Assembly: GCA_964019425.1 (NCBI GenBank)
Contig: OZ025787.1
Span: 1,364,001 to 1,428,000 of the forward strand
Origin: Flectonema sp. DT1601
Lineage: Eukaryota > Euglenozoa > Diplonemea > Diplonemida > Diplonemidae
DNA length: 64,000 nucleotides
Reading direction: 5' to 3'
The notes below the pieces were generated by a model, which was not told where the DNA came from, made no database searches, and saw nothing but the letters and a program-made list of their open reading frames with translations. Position numbers and translations under genes: made by a program. Shown piece after piece: positions 10,984-20,689 of the stretch. Within the stretch, counting starts at the first letter, position 1; the number at the start of each line of letters is the position of its first letter.

Positions 10984-12522
10984 ATGAAATCCATCCTCGC
11001 CCTCTTAATGGTGGGGCTCGTAGCTGCTGCTGGCGAGCCATTATTCCTCTCTGACATGATTAAAGGAGGTCGTATTGAGGAAGCGCAGAATGCTTCCCGT
11101 GTGTACCTTCCAGGTCTCCCTACCACACTAATCAGCTACTCAGGTTACGTTACTGTGAACGCGAGTTCTAACGGTCACACATTCTTTTGGTACTTTCCTC
11201 CTCTGAATGGAAACTTGTCAGCTCCAACTATGATGTGGCTTCAGGGAGGACCAGGAGGTAGTTCATTGTTTGGATTATTCAGTGAGATGGGACCTATCAT
11301 GGTAAACGATGCTGGAACTCAAGCAGTACCAAATGAACTGTTATCATGGACTAGAGAATACGGAATGGTATTCGTTGATAACCCAGTTGGTGTTGGATTC
11401 TCTTTGTCTGACCCTGAGGGATTAGCTCAGACTAAAGAACAATACATGACTACTTTATATTCTTTTATTAGTCAGTTTCATCAGTTGTTCCCAAACCTTT
11501 TAAAGAACGACTTCTACATCTCTGGAGAGTCATATGCTGGAAAGTACGTTCCTGCTGCTGCCTACAAAGTTCACCAAGAGAACGCAAAAGGAACACTTCC
11601 ACTCATTCCGTTGAAGGGAATCTTAATTGGAGATGGTCTGTGTGATCCAGCTACTATGATTCCTCAATACCCATACCTCACTGAGGCATTCTCTCTTGTA
11701 AACTGGAATCAGGTTAAGGTGATGCAAAACTACTCTGATGCTGCTAGTCAGTACATGGCAGCAGGACAGTGGGAGCAGGCCTTTCATCAGTTTGATTTAA
11801 TGATTAACGGTGATTTGACTGGTGTAACTCCATACTTGGCTAATGCGACTGGATTCGGTGATTACTTCAACGCATTGTCACCAGAGTACTCTCAGCCATT
11901 TGGAAAGGACTCACCTTTCCAACAGTACCTTAACCGTCCTGAGATCCAGAAAGCTCTTCACGTTAACAAGACTTACCTCAGTTACACAAAGGCTGTTGAG
12001 GTTGCGATTGTTAATGACGTTGCTCAGTCTGTAAAACAATTCTTCCCAACACTTCTTGCTAGCTACAAAGTGTTATTGTACTCTGGTCAGTTTGATGTTA
12101 TCGTTGGAGCTCCACTCACCATCGCATTCATTAGAAGTATTCAATGGCCAGGACAGGCTGCATTTGATGCTGCCCCAAGAACTATCTGGCACTCACGCTC
12201 TCCAGTTCTCGGTGTTATGGGTAAGCTTCTTGGATCAAATGACGTTGCTGGATACCACACTCAGGAAGGTAACTTGAACTACGTTATTGTTCGTAACGCT
12301 GGTCACATGGTGCCAACTGATCAACCGCTGTGGGCTTTGGACATGGTCACTCGTTTTATTAAAAACATCTCTTTTGCTGGTCCAGTCCCAAGCAACATCC
12401 CTGACCCAAAGCCACCAACTACAATTGCTTCAGAGCTTCACAAACTTGCAGACCTTCACCGCAATGGCGATCTCACAGATGTGGAGTACGCTGCGGCAAA
12501 GTCTCAATTACTTAACCTCTAA
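10984..12522 (+). CDS. Secreted/lysosomal serine carboxypeptidase (family S10) with SHOCT-like tail
   Basis: 512 residues from ATG 10984, which gives a clean signal peptide (MKSILALLMVGLVAAAG). An in-frame ATG at 10918 exists, but an acceptor-like ACTTCAG (AG 10968-10969) lies between them, so 10984 is preferred. Peptidase S10 features are complete: the oxyanion region WLQGGPGGSS, Ser183 in GESYAG, Asp371 in SGQFDV and His441 in NAGHMVP. It should release C-terminal amino acids in the lysosome or outside the cell, resembling the CPVL/SCPEP type. After the domain, a proline-rich linker leads to the last about 30 residues (ELHKLADLHRNGDLT, then EYAAAKSQLL), which fit the short SHOCT motif rarely seen on this enzyme. 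Confidence 0.93.
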   Translation: MKSILALLMVGLVAAAGEPLFLSDMIKGGRIEEAQNASRVYLPGLPTTLISYSGYVTVNASSNGHTFFWYFPPLNGNLSAPTMMWLQGGPGGSSLFGLFSEMGPIMVNDAGTQAVPNELLSWTREYGMVFVDNPVGVGFSLSDPEGLAQTKEQYMTTLYSFISQFHQLFPNLLKNDFYISGESYAGKYVPAAAYKVHQENAKGTLPLIPLKGILIGDGLCDPATMIPQYPYLTEAFSLVNWNQVKVMQNYSDAASQYMAAGQWEQAFHQFDLMINGDLTGVTPYLANATGFGDYFNALSPEYSQPFGKDSPFQQYLNRPEIQKALHVNKTYLSYTKAVEVAIVNDVAQSVKQFFPTLLASYKVLLYSGQFDVIVGAPLTIAFIRSIQWPGQAAFDAAPRTIWHSRSPVLGVMGKLLGSNDVAGYHTQEGNLNYVIVRNAGHMVPTDQPLWALDMVTRFIKNISFAGPVPSNIPDPKPPTTIASELHKLADLHRNGDLTDVEYAAAKSQLLNL

Positions 12523-12794
12523 GTTCTGACTGATTTTGCAAGAAATCTTTAGTTCATGTCTGCTCCAATGTCAGTTTAATGAACGGGTTTCTTCTTTCAG
12601 AAATTTTCTTCCGTGTGATCCGTGTTAATGTTTTAAGTGTTATTATTTTATTTTATTTTTTATTTTGTTTAGTATTCTTTCCAGTCTCCCTCTGGAATGA
12701 ATAGTAATCAATGTTACAACAGAACGAAAGGCGTTAAGGAGAATTCATTTCTTTTTGCAAACTGGTTGTGACTGCTGTGTTGTGGATAGAAAAC

Positions 12795-12833
<39 letters not shown>

Positions 12834-13574
12834 CTTCTTATCGTCCGATTCTTCAATTTTTTTTTTCTGTGAGCTAAATTCACCGTTTTGTTTCCATTCA
12901 ATGTTTTCTTTTTGGATGTCGAATTCGGGATCATTGCTATTCAGAGAAAAAGAAAAGAAAACACACAAGACCTTTGGAGTGAAAAGAAGAGTGAGATATT
13001 AAGTTTTCGCACGCAGAATTAGTTCATAATACTAGTGGGAATTGGGATGTTTTCTTGTTTCCTTTTCCTTTTTTTTTTTTTTTTTTTTTTTTTTACCTTT
13101 GTATCGATCTTTCCTGATGAACAATATATAGATCAAAAAAAAAAAAAAAAAAAATAAGAGAAAAGAAGAAAATAATAATAATCGTGATAAAAAAAGAACA
13201 AGGGAATTTAAAAAAATTACATGATTGTTAACTGCAGGAGGAGGTGTTTATTGTCCTTAACATACTATTCTTCCCCTATGTGGGCACGACTGATTGGTGG
13301 AAAAAAAAAAAATTCTTTTTTTTTTCCCCACTGTTTTTTTTAAAACGACAATGTATATGTTAAAAAAAAGAAGAAGGGATGGAACAAAAGATAATATTAT
13401 GTAGCACAAAGTCTCAATTTAAAAAAACATGTTTTTTAAATCGTAGTTTTTTTTTTCAAACAGGCAAATACATTCACTGCAGTGATATACATCTTTTCAG
13501 AATTTTCTGATAATTTCTTTTATGACATCATTCACATTATTCAGGGATACAAAAAAAAAATAATAATAAATAAA
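12523..13574. other. Intergenic region with long homopolymers
   Basis: No coding region supported. It contains a T run of about 32 bases near 12800-12830, another near 13071-13095, an A run at 13136-13154 and several shorter ones. Acceptor-like AGs at 13462-13463 and 13543-13544 precede the next ATG. Confidence 0.7.
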
Positions 13575-13958
13575 ATGAACCTAATTATCCTTAGTCTTTT
13601 TATGATTGTTCCTCTCACAAGTGGGACAGAGCTATTTAATTGCTCAGGAAGTCCTCATGAACATTGCTGCTCAGAGTTAGGATGTGTTTGGTGTCCTCCA
13701 ACCAACAGCTGCATCAGGTGCGCGACAAAGAGGTGTTTGAAAGGAGGAACAGGAGCAGAGAGCTTTGTCTTAGTTAAAGATGTGTGTCCAGAACTGATTA
13801 CCGGTAATACGCTAGATTGTAAAAAGTCTGAAGAAGCCTTAATGAACGGAGAAATCATCCTATTTATGATATTTACATTCGTCTTGTTGAATGTGTTGCT
13901 ATTTACATACAAGAAATGCAGTGCTACAAAGGGAGTCAAGTATGCCCACATGCCGTAA
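13575..13958 (+). CDS. Small cysteine-rich type I membrane protein, function unknown
   Basis: 127 residues from ATG 13575. The frame extends upstream, but only with a GTG and after acceptor-like AGs, so the ATG is the credible start. A signal peptide (MNLIILSLFMIVPLTSG) is followed by a Cys-rich ectodomain of about 55 residues (CCSELGCVWC, CIRCATKRC), one membrane helix (about 94-112) and a short basic tail. The Cys pattern weakly recalls PSI (plexin-semaphorin-integrin) folds, with the C..CGWC type signature approximated by ELGCVWCPPTNSC. Function is not assigned; it is probably a surface or secretory-pathway protein. Confidence 0.65.
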   Translation: MNLIILSLFMIVPLTSGTELFNCSGSPHEHCCSELGCVWCPPTNSCIRCATKRCLKGGTGAESFVLVKDVCPELITGNTLDCKKSEEALMNGEIILFMIFTFVLLNVLLFTYKKCSATKGVKYAHMP

Positions 13959-14438
13959 TGCTTGCCCTCTTATGCTATCTCTTTTATACGTTGCTTGTTA
14001 TTACTGCTGGTAGACATAGCGAATACACGAGAACTACCCTTCCGGGTGCGTCGACTTCGTAAGTTTGATAAATTGATGAAATCTATTGTCCACTTTTGTT
14101 TTAGTTTTTTCTGTTCAATAGTATCACAAGAGAGAGGGATTTATCTTTTGTGTGTGGGGGACGGGTGTGTTTGTTACAATGATTCGTTTAGGAATGACTT
14201 TTTTAATAAAAAAGAGAAATTCTCTCCTGTCTCTCTCCCTTCAACATGGTTGAATGAGGTATAGAATAATATTAACTTTGTTATGTCTCCTTTTGAATTC
14301 ACAGTCTGGAGCAGTGTGAAAATCTCTGAATATGGTTAACTGACTACAGTGTTGGTTGTTTTGTAAAGTACTCTGACTGACTTATATAAAACTGATTTAA
14401 CGTCTTTTTACAGTCTGCGGACCCCAATCACCCATCCA
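13959..14438. other. Intergenic region upstream of the fucosyltransferase-like gene
   Basis: Nothing coding is supported. A TTTTTACAG acceptor-like site (AG 14412-14413) lies 26 bases before the next ATG. Confidence 0.6.
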
Positions 14439-16118
14439 ATGAAGTCACAACGCAGAGTGATGGTAGCCTTAATTCTCTGTGTGGGTGTGGTAGCGTTGCT
14501 GCAGATGGGATTTTTGGTTGAACCAGTAGAGGGTGATACTACGTTGCCTGCTGTTAGAATAGAGAGAAGTGAAAAACCTGAATCGGTCGATGTCAAATCT
14601 GAACCTACAAAAACTGTTGAGCAACCGAGACATCAAAATAAACCAAATCAACAATCAGAAATTAAACTTCCATATACGTACCCTGTTCACCTGAAACTAA
14701 TTTCTAAAGATAAATTGAAATTAGGTATCGAACAGCAAGTTCAAAGCCAAGTTCGAACCTGTGCTATTCATTCAACTGAACCTCTACAGCCAACCCCTTC
14801 TGAGTATGAGAGGGAAACACCTTCGAGCGTATCGCACACAAAGTTGCTGAATGATTTTTATATCGGAGATGACAACAATCGAGTTCACAGTGCTAAGGGT
14901 TTATTCCTAAGAAAAACAAATAAAAAAGCCGACATCAACAACGTTGATGACATTTATTGGATTCCTGAGGATTCTGATTCGAGTGGAATTAACCTTCCGT
15001 GTACCCGAGAAGCTCAATTGGGTTTATTTAAAAAACAAAATCCAAACAACTGTGAAAAGACAACTTTCTTATCAACGCGTCTAAAGGCTGATGCTCATGG
15101 TCTTGGTAGTGCATTATCACTGATAGTTCATGATTTAATATCAAGCATTAAACTAGACAGGGTTCTGGTCGTTAGATCATCAAAATGGTTCTTTGCTCCA
15201 ACCGAATGCGGTTCTAACGGTTGGACTTGTTACTTTAAAACACCTTCATACTGCCCTGAACCATCAGAGAAGGGTGATGTATATTCTGGAAAAACTCGAA
15301 ATTCACGTGTAGTCCGAAAGAAAGACACCGATCAAAAGGGACTATCAAGAAGCGATTTACCAAATCTATCAACAATTCTTGATGATAAGTGTGTTGATTT
15401 GGTTACAGAATGGTCAAAACAGCCTGAGAACACCTACTTAATGGGAACGTTTGAAAAGGGAAGTAGTCCTCTTCTGACATGGTGGATGGCTCAGTCAATT
15501 AGATATTTAGTAAGAGCTCCACAACCATGGTTTAGTGATATTATAAAAAGTAATCTCGCATCGCAAGGGTTCCCTTGGAATGACGGATTGGTGTTTCAAC
15601 AGCTTCGTGGTGAAGTTGCGAAGTTTCGCGAGTACTTCAACACGTTCGGATGTCATGATGTTCATATGGAGGCATACAAAAAGTGGACTAATAAAATTTA
15701 TAAAAATCAACGTGACGGAAATGGACGACCGACAAGCATCTACATCAGCGGTAACACTCCACACGATAGTTTTATGTCATTAGTTTCAATGCAACGTGAT
15801 GACCACAAAATATACAGTACTTGGAATCACAGTGCAGCAGCTGTCTCAGTTGAGTCAAAGCGTTGGGGTGCTAACACATTAGTTGTAAGCTGGGTTGACT
15901 TCTGGGCAGGTGTTGCTTCTTCTGGTTGGGTTTGCATCATCCAGTCAAACTGGTGTCGGATGATAAACTTTTTACGACTTACAGCAGGTCGTGCAAACTG
16001 TCCGTTCATCGATCTCGGAGTAACAATGTTATCTGATACTGAAGAACGAGACAAGTACTGCATCGTAAAAGATGAATGGCCAAAGAAGGCCTTCAGCAGC
16101 GTAATACGTAAGAATTAG
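14439..16118 (+). CDS. Type II membrane protein resembling alpha-1,6-fucosyltransferase (GT23-like)
   Basis: 559 residues. The short basic N-terminus and single helix (about 7-25) predict a Golgi type II protein, followed by a low-complexity stem to about 200. The rest shows the FUT8-like order of landmarks: a Gly-rich DAHGLGSALS start, RSSKWFFAP, Cys-containing WTCYF...YCPEP, WWMAQSIRYLVRAPQPW (FUT8 has a WW..Q..Y..R.QPW block), then YISGNTPHDS and a late W.D...GV..SGWVC. The donor-binding HVRR.DK motif is not present as such; LVFQQLRGEV sits there. It could be a diverged fucosyltransferase or a dead relative. Substrate cannot be read from sequence. Stop is TAG; acceptor AG at 14412-14413. 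Confidence 0.6.
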   Translation: MKSQRRVMVALILCVGVVALLQMGFLVEPVEGDTTLPAVRIERSEKPESVDVKSEPTKTVEQPRHQNKPNQQSEIKLPYTYPVHLKLISKDKLKLGIEQQVQSQVRTCAIHSTEPLQPTPSEYERETPSSVSHTKLLNDFYIGDDNNRVHSAKGLFLRKTNKKADINNVDDIYWIPEDSDSSGINLPCTREAQLGLFKKQNPNNCEKTTFLSTRLKADAHGLGSALSLIVHDLISSIKLDRVLVVRSSKWFFAPTECGSNGWTCYFKTPSYCPEPSEKGDVYSGKTRNSRVVRKKDTDQKGLSRSDLPNLSTILDDKCVDLVTEWSKQPENTYLMGTFEKGSSPLLTWWMAQSIRYLVRAPQPWFSDIIKSNLASQGFPWNDGLVFQQLRGEVAKFREYFNTFGCHDVHMEAYKKWTNKIYKNQRDGNGRPTSIYISGNTPHDSFMSLVSMQRDDHKIYSTWNHSAAAVSVESKRWGANTLVVSWVDFWAGVASSGWVCIIQSNWCRMINFLRLTAGRANCPFIDLGVTMLSDTEERDKYCIVKDEWPKKAFSSVIRKN

Positions 16119-16485
16119 CTTTTCTGTTATTAGACCTGCTGATCACTAAGACAGAGTACAGACTACGATTAACCTATTCCAAGCGAGTAGGGCTTTGGTC
16201 AAGACTCAAAAAAAAAAAAAAAAAAGCGACCCAGTCGCTTCCCCTGCATACTGAGAAGTGCTATGCATAATATTAACAATAATAATGTAATGAAGGAATG
16301 ATGCTTTTGAGTTCATTTATCTAACACAGCAGATGTACTAATATGAGGTGGCAGACAGTCTCGGGTGTTGGGAAACGGCCGACGCTGTTGAAGGTTTTGT
16401 TGTTTATTGTGGTTTTGTTTGTAAAGTATTTCCAACATTCAGGAAACCCCTTGGCTCCATTTCACAATGTAATAAGAAGAATAAA
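16119..16485. other. Intergenic region with a perfect hairpin after an A run
   Basis: An A run at about 16208-16225 is followed by AAGCGAC-CCA-GTCGCTT (16224-16240), a perfect 7-bp stem with a 3-base loop. An acceptor-like ACATTCAG (AG 16441-16442) precedes the next gene. The open frame upstream of 16486 begins only with GTG and is not taken as coding. Confidence 0.6.
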
Positions 16486-18066
16486 ATGACTAAAGTACGT
16501 TATTCACATGTCGCTTCCAGCGTTCCGGCTGCACGTTCGGGATCTCCGCTACTGGCAGCGGGGGACAATCGGAATATGGAAAGTCAATTTAGACTTGGTG
16601 ATAAAGTAAGATTCGTAGGAGGTGGTCGGTTCGATGGAGATGTACAATGGCAAGATGGTGATCGATTACATGTTGGAGATGAAGGAATCATTGCTGATAT
16701 AAATCATAGTGTAGAGGCAAGACATCGGTTTTCAATAAACTTTCCGATGGCTTTTGTAAGGCTGTCTGCTGCTGATATTGTTCCTCTTCAACTCCCTTCA
16801 ACTATTAGATCTTTCTCACCTGGACGATCACCTCATAACAGTCATTCTAATGAAGTCGATGAAGTGCTTCAAGCGGCTCGTTTTCAAATAGGAAACCTGC
16901 AGGCTGCGCTTTCTCGAACTTCATCGCCACTCGTTCGGAAGGTTAGTCACAGAGAAAGCATCAGTGACACCATTGATCTCAACCCCGCTCAACAGCAACT
17001 ACAACACGTTGACGTTGTTCGTTCTCAGGCAGAAGAGCACCACCAGCACGAAGTAGCCATGCAGACAAGAGAACGTGAGTTCAACGAAGCTTTACATATC
17101 GAACAGGAAAAGCATTCTGAAGAAATGAATCGATTACGTGAGTTGTCGAGTAGAAATGTTGCTGAAGAAGAACGTCGAGCGGTCCAACTGTCAGAAAGAC
17201 TATCACAAAGCTCTTTGAGAATCCAACAACTAGAAGGTGCACTAGCTGAAAGAGACAACATAATAATCGGCTTAGAAAGATCTGTTGATAACGAACGACA
17301 GTCAGCGACACAAATCCGAAGTGACACTGACAACGAACGTACAATGCTACAGCGTCAGATCCATGACATGACTGCTACGATGCGTAACATTCAACAGGAA
17401 GCTTTAAAAGATAGACAACTCGCTTCAAACAGATCGCTACAAGTTTTAGAGCTCGAGAAGGAAGTCGCGAAGTATCAAAACGACGTAATGTCACTACAAC
17501 AGGAATCCTCTGCACTTCGTCATCAATTATCTGAAGAAGCGATTAGGGCATCTCAAAAAACTGCGGCGGTTGAGCAGAAACTAATGCGGCAAATAGCCGA
17601 CTACCAAGCAAAGCTTGAAGCGAAACATGCGGCTAACCCTCCACCTCCACCAATTACATTAACAGTTGGTAAGACGGTATCAGTAGCTGATGGTCTTTGT
17701 ACTTTAATAGAACCATACTCGGGAGATGATCCAAACTTTTCATCTAAAAGGTGTTGGTGGGTTAGAATGATTTCGAGTGGTGAAGAGAAGCTACGCGCTC
17801 CAACAGAAATGGCTGACCCTCCACAAAAACATCAACAAACGAGAGTGATTCATTCACAAGCAATATCTCCAGCTCCTTTTCGAAGTACCATAAGTCCGAA
17901 TGGAAGGACATCACCAGCACCTCCATCACTTCCTCAATGGGAACCAACTTCTCATACTAGAGTAGAGTCTGAGACATTCCTTATTGGATCAGATAGTATC
18001 CCTCGTGCGTATTCTCGACATGCTTCTCTTTCACAAGATATTGGTTTATCAAACAGGGCAAAGTAG
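16486..18066 (+). CDS. Coiled-coil protein with N-terminal SH3-like beta domain, function unknown
   Basis: 526 residues from ATG 16486, the first ATG after the acceptor-like AG at 16441-16442. Residues about 30-105 are beta-rich (FRLGDKVRFVGGG, HVGDEGII) and look like a small barrel of the kind that protects a VGDEG turn. From about 170 to 385 the chain is a long coiled coil rich in Glu, Gln and Arg. A second beta-type segment at about 390-440 (ITLTVGKTVSVADG, RCWWVRM) repeats the idea, and the tail is Ser/Pro-rich. Such layouts are common in cytoskeletal proteins of flagellates, but no family is recognised. Confidence 0.75.
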   Translation: MTKVRYSHVASSVPAARSGSPLLAAGDNRNMESQFRLGDKVRFVGGGRFDGDVQWQDGDRLHVGDEGIIADINHSVEARHRFSINFPMAFVRLSAADIVPLQLPSTIRSFSPGRSPHNSHSNEVDEVLQAARFQIGNLQAALSRTSSPLVRKVSHRESISDTIDLNPAQQQLQHVDVVRSQAEEHHQHEVAMQTREREFNEALHIEQEKHSEEMNRLRELSSRNVAEEERRAVQLSERLSQSSLRIQQLEGALAERDNIIIGLERSVDNERQSATQIRSDTDNERTMLQRQIHDMTATMRNIQQEALKDRQLASNRSLQVLELEKEVAKYQNDVMSLQQESSALRHQLSEEAIRASQKTAAVEQKLMRQIADYQAKLEAKHAANPPPPPITLTVGKTVSVADGLCTLIEPYSGDDPNFSSKRCWWVRMISSGEEKLRAPTEMADPPQKHQQTRVIHSQAISPAPFRSTISPNGRTSPAPPSLPQWEPTSHTRVESETFLIGSDSIPRAYSRHASLSQDIGLSNRAK

Positions 18067-18696
18067 GAATCGATTTCTAATATGAAATCTGACATCCTTA
18101 CATTCTAATATAGACATAATGATGTTTTGTCTACATTGGTTTAGGTAGTTGTCTGCACTGCGTGTGGTGCCTCTAAATTAAAAAGCCGGATGATGTTGAT
18201 ATTTCGGGATCAAGCGCGCTGCAGTATAGTCTTGACATGTTCTCCATTAGTAGTGTTCTGCGAACCAGTAAACGATGTATTTTATGGTTATATGAATTTT
18301 ATATGTTTTACAGAATAAGAAGAAAAAAAAAACACAATTTAAAAAGCAATAATGGCCAACAAGGCGTGGGACGCTTTTATTAACTTGCATTCACGTACCC
18401 GAATCCCCATATTCGACAGCGCGTATCAACCAAGCTTGGCCAAACCCTTTTTTTGGTTTCAAAATTGATTATTTAATTGTAACTAAATTATCAGTCTCCC
18501 CATTCCCTTTGTGTGTATTGCGTTTCGACTTAGAAAATTAGACTCCGATATGTTCGTTAGTTGCTTAGAAGGTGCAGCTTTGTGTTTTTATTTATTTTAT
18601 AACAGATTTGTAATGAGAGCGGTGTGTATTCGAGAAAATAATAAACATCCGTCACTTTAACTTCATATTTAACATTAGCGGTGGGGACAACACAAT
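18067..18696. other. Intergenic region with a degenerate copy of dispersed repeat A
   Basis: 18360-18450 resembles 50971-51080: a GGGACGCT word, an ACGTACCC word and ATTCGACAGCGCGTAT in the same order. Otherwise A/T-rich with no supported gene. An acceptor-like ATTAG (AG 18677-18678) precedes the next ATG. Confidence 0.55.
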
Positions 18697-20210
18697 ATGA
18701 GTTACCTCTCATGGTCAACATTCTTTATTCTAATAGGAAGTGTTGCGTGTGTTGATCCACTATTTGTCGGATGTTTTGGCGATACTAGCGCAGCGCCAGA
18801 CATGCCGACTGACACGAAACTGATGTCCAGAGAAATGACTATCGAACTCTGTGTGGGTCATTGCAAAGGAAAGATGTTTCGTTATGTTGCTTTACAAGAA
18901 GGAACGACTTGTTTCTGTGGTAACAGTTACGGATCTCACGGAGAAAGTAAGGGAGGATGCGTAAAAGAGTGCACTGGAGGTTCAACTCCCTTTGGAAGAT
19001 GCGGAGGAGACTTTGCCAACTCCGTATATGACACAACAAAAGTACAAGAAGAAGCAAACAGTTCTAATTATGAACTCACTTATGTTGGATGCTTCAAAGA
19101 CAAGTCTCCGGGACGTCAATTCCCAACAGAGTTCCAATTCGACGATGATTTAATGACCGTTCAGATGTGTGTTCAGCACTGTACTAAACAACAACATATA
19201 TTTAACTATGTTGCCTTACAAGATGGTAATCAATGCTTTTGTGGCAATGAACCTGGAGACAAACTTGGCAGGGCAGACGGTAGCTGCACGAAGAACTGTG
19301 CTGGCACACAAGTAGAAAAGGTTTCTGGACCAGCAGGAAAGTGTGGAGGTGGATTTGCTAATCAAGTTTACGGATTGAGATTGTTAGTACCATCAACAGA
19401 AGCTCCTAAAGGAACGATAGTTGTCGCACCGATTAAGATAATACCAAATTGTGGAATTCCAATGTCTGTTCTCATATCATCATTCGCAATATTAGTTACC
19501 TCGTTGGGGAGTATGGGATTCTTCTGTGTCACTGTCTTGTCTGCTACATATCCTTATGCTGTTACTTCTATCTTTATTGGTTCCTTGACGGCAGAGATAT
19601 TTCTGGTTGTGATTAGTTGTCTTGTTGGTCATATCCTTCCAGATTCTTCTTTCTTATCGATTCGTAATAATAAAATATTGAATGCGATTGTGTTGGTTGC
19701 ATACGGCTTTTTACAGGTCCACAAGTCATTCTGTGTAGCCGCGAAAGATCAAGATGATCGTAGGGAAGACTTCCGCTTTGCAATAGCTGAAGTAGGAAGA
19801 CCGACTCAGAAAGATGATGGAAGCGGGATATTATCAGAGCAAGTTCAAGACTCTCCCTCGTCAATTTTTATGGCGTTCAAGGCTATCCTACTAACAGAAT
19901 GGGGATCGATAAACCAACTTGCTATAATTATTCTTTCGATTGTTATTGACATACGATCTGTTGTTTATGCTGGGTTACTTTCTCAAGTATGTTGATTACT
20001 TATATATTCCCTGCTCTACTTCTCTAACTAACATACTAAATAATAAACCAAAAATAGTTTTATATGGTGTCCTTGGCGGTAGTCATTCCACCCCAATCGA
20101 TGATCGGAAAAAACAGCTTTGCGTTGAAGACTTATTTTGCAGGAGGTGTGTTTTCGTTCTCTTTTTTCTTCTTCCAGTTGTTCAACAATTATTGTTGTTG
20201 GTATCATTAA
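18697..20210 (+). CDS. Membrane protein with two WSC domains and a multi-pass C-terminal half
   Basis: Two exons, 18697-19986 and 20058-20210, give 480 residues. A signal peptide (about 1-18) is followed by two WSC domains (about 22-112 and 127-230). Both have the YVGCF/FVGCF start, an ELCV.HC or QMCVQHC block, YVAL..G..CFCGN and CGG.FAN.VY. WSC modules bind glycans or sense the cell wall in fungi. The second half has about six hydrophobic segments, including an added one encoded by exon 2 (FYMVSLAVVIPP, then Phe-rich). A glycan-binding head on a polytopic membrane body suggests a surface receptor or transporter. The membrane part is not assigned to a family. Confidence 0.8.
19987..20057 (+). 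other. Cis-intron (71 nt) in the WSC gene
   Basis: GTATGT...AAATAG. Without splicing the protein stops two codons later, inside a membrane region. Splicing adds 50 residues with further hydrophobic sequence. Size and donor match the other introns of the window. Less certain than those where a family motif is restored. Confidence 0.7.
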
Positions 20211-20689
20211 ACAAAAACAGGTTTGGTGTTCTTTTTCTTAGCAATTAACCAGATGTTTGAATCAAATGACGACTTGTTGTGAGTGTTGTCGAACTCCTTC
20301 ACCGCATTTACATATTTTTTCGATGTCACCGTATAGCTACTACCATAGTGAATGTGACTAGCACAACTCACTAAAAGGATACTAACTACACAAAACCAGT
20401 AGTGTTGAGCTGGGAGAGCGTCAGTATATTTAAACTGACGCGATACTCTTCTTGTTTGCAATGCTACTTCTGTTGATCAGACTTGCTGATGTGGGAGAGC
20501 ACTAATTGAGTTGCGACAATCTTCAGATCTAAAAAGTAAGGAGCAGAAATAAAAACAAACCTGAGCTTTAGCCCTTTCTTAAGCAGTTCGGGTTTTTACT
20601 CAAAATAACCGCTTTTGCGATTTTTTTTTTTAAAAATAAAAAGAAAACTTATTTTTTCCTCCAGGTTACAAAAAAAAAAAAAAAAAGAA
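20211..20689. other. Intergenic region before the calpain-like gene
   Basis: No coding region seen. A pyrimidine-rich TTATTTTTTCCTCCAG with AG at 20663-20664, then an A run, immediately precede the ATG at 20690: a strong trans-splice acceptor candidate. Confidence 0.65.

Noticed and set aside
13962-14264. 100-codon open frame after the small membrane protein
   Set aside because: Starts 3 bases after a stop with no acceptor; hydrophobic only because of T-rich DNA.
16348-16485. N-terminal extension of the coiled-coil protein
   Set aside because: Starts with GTG and precedes the acceptor AG at 16441-16442; ATG 16486 is better.
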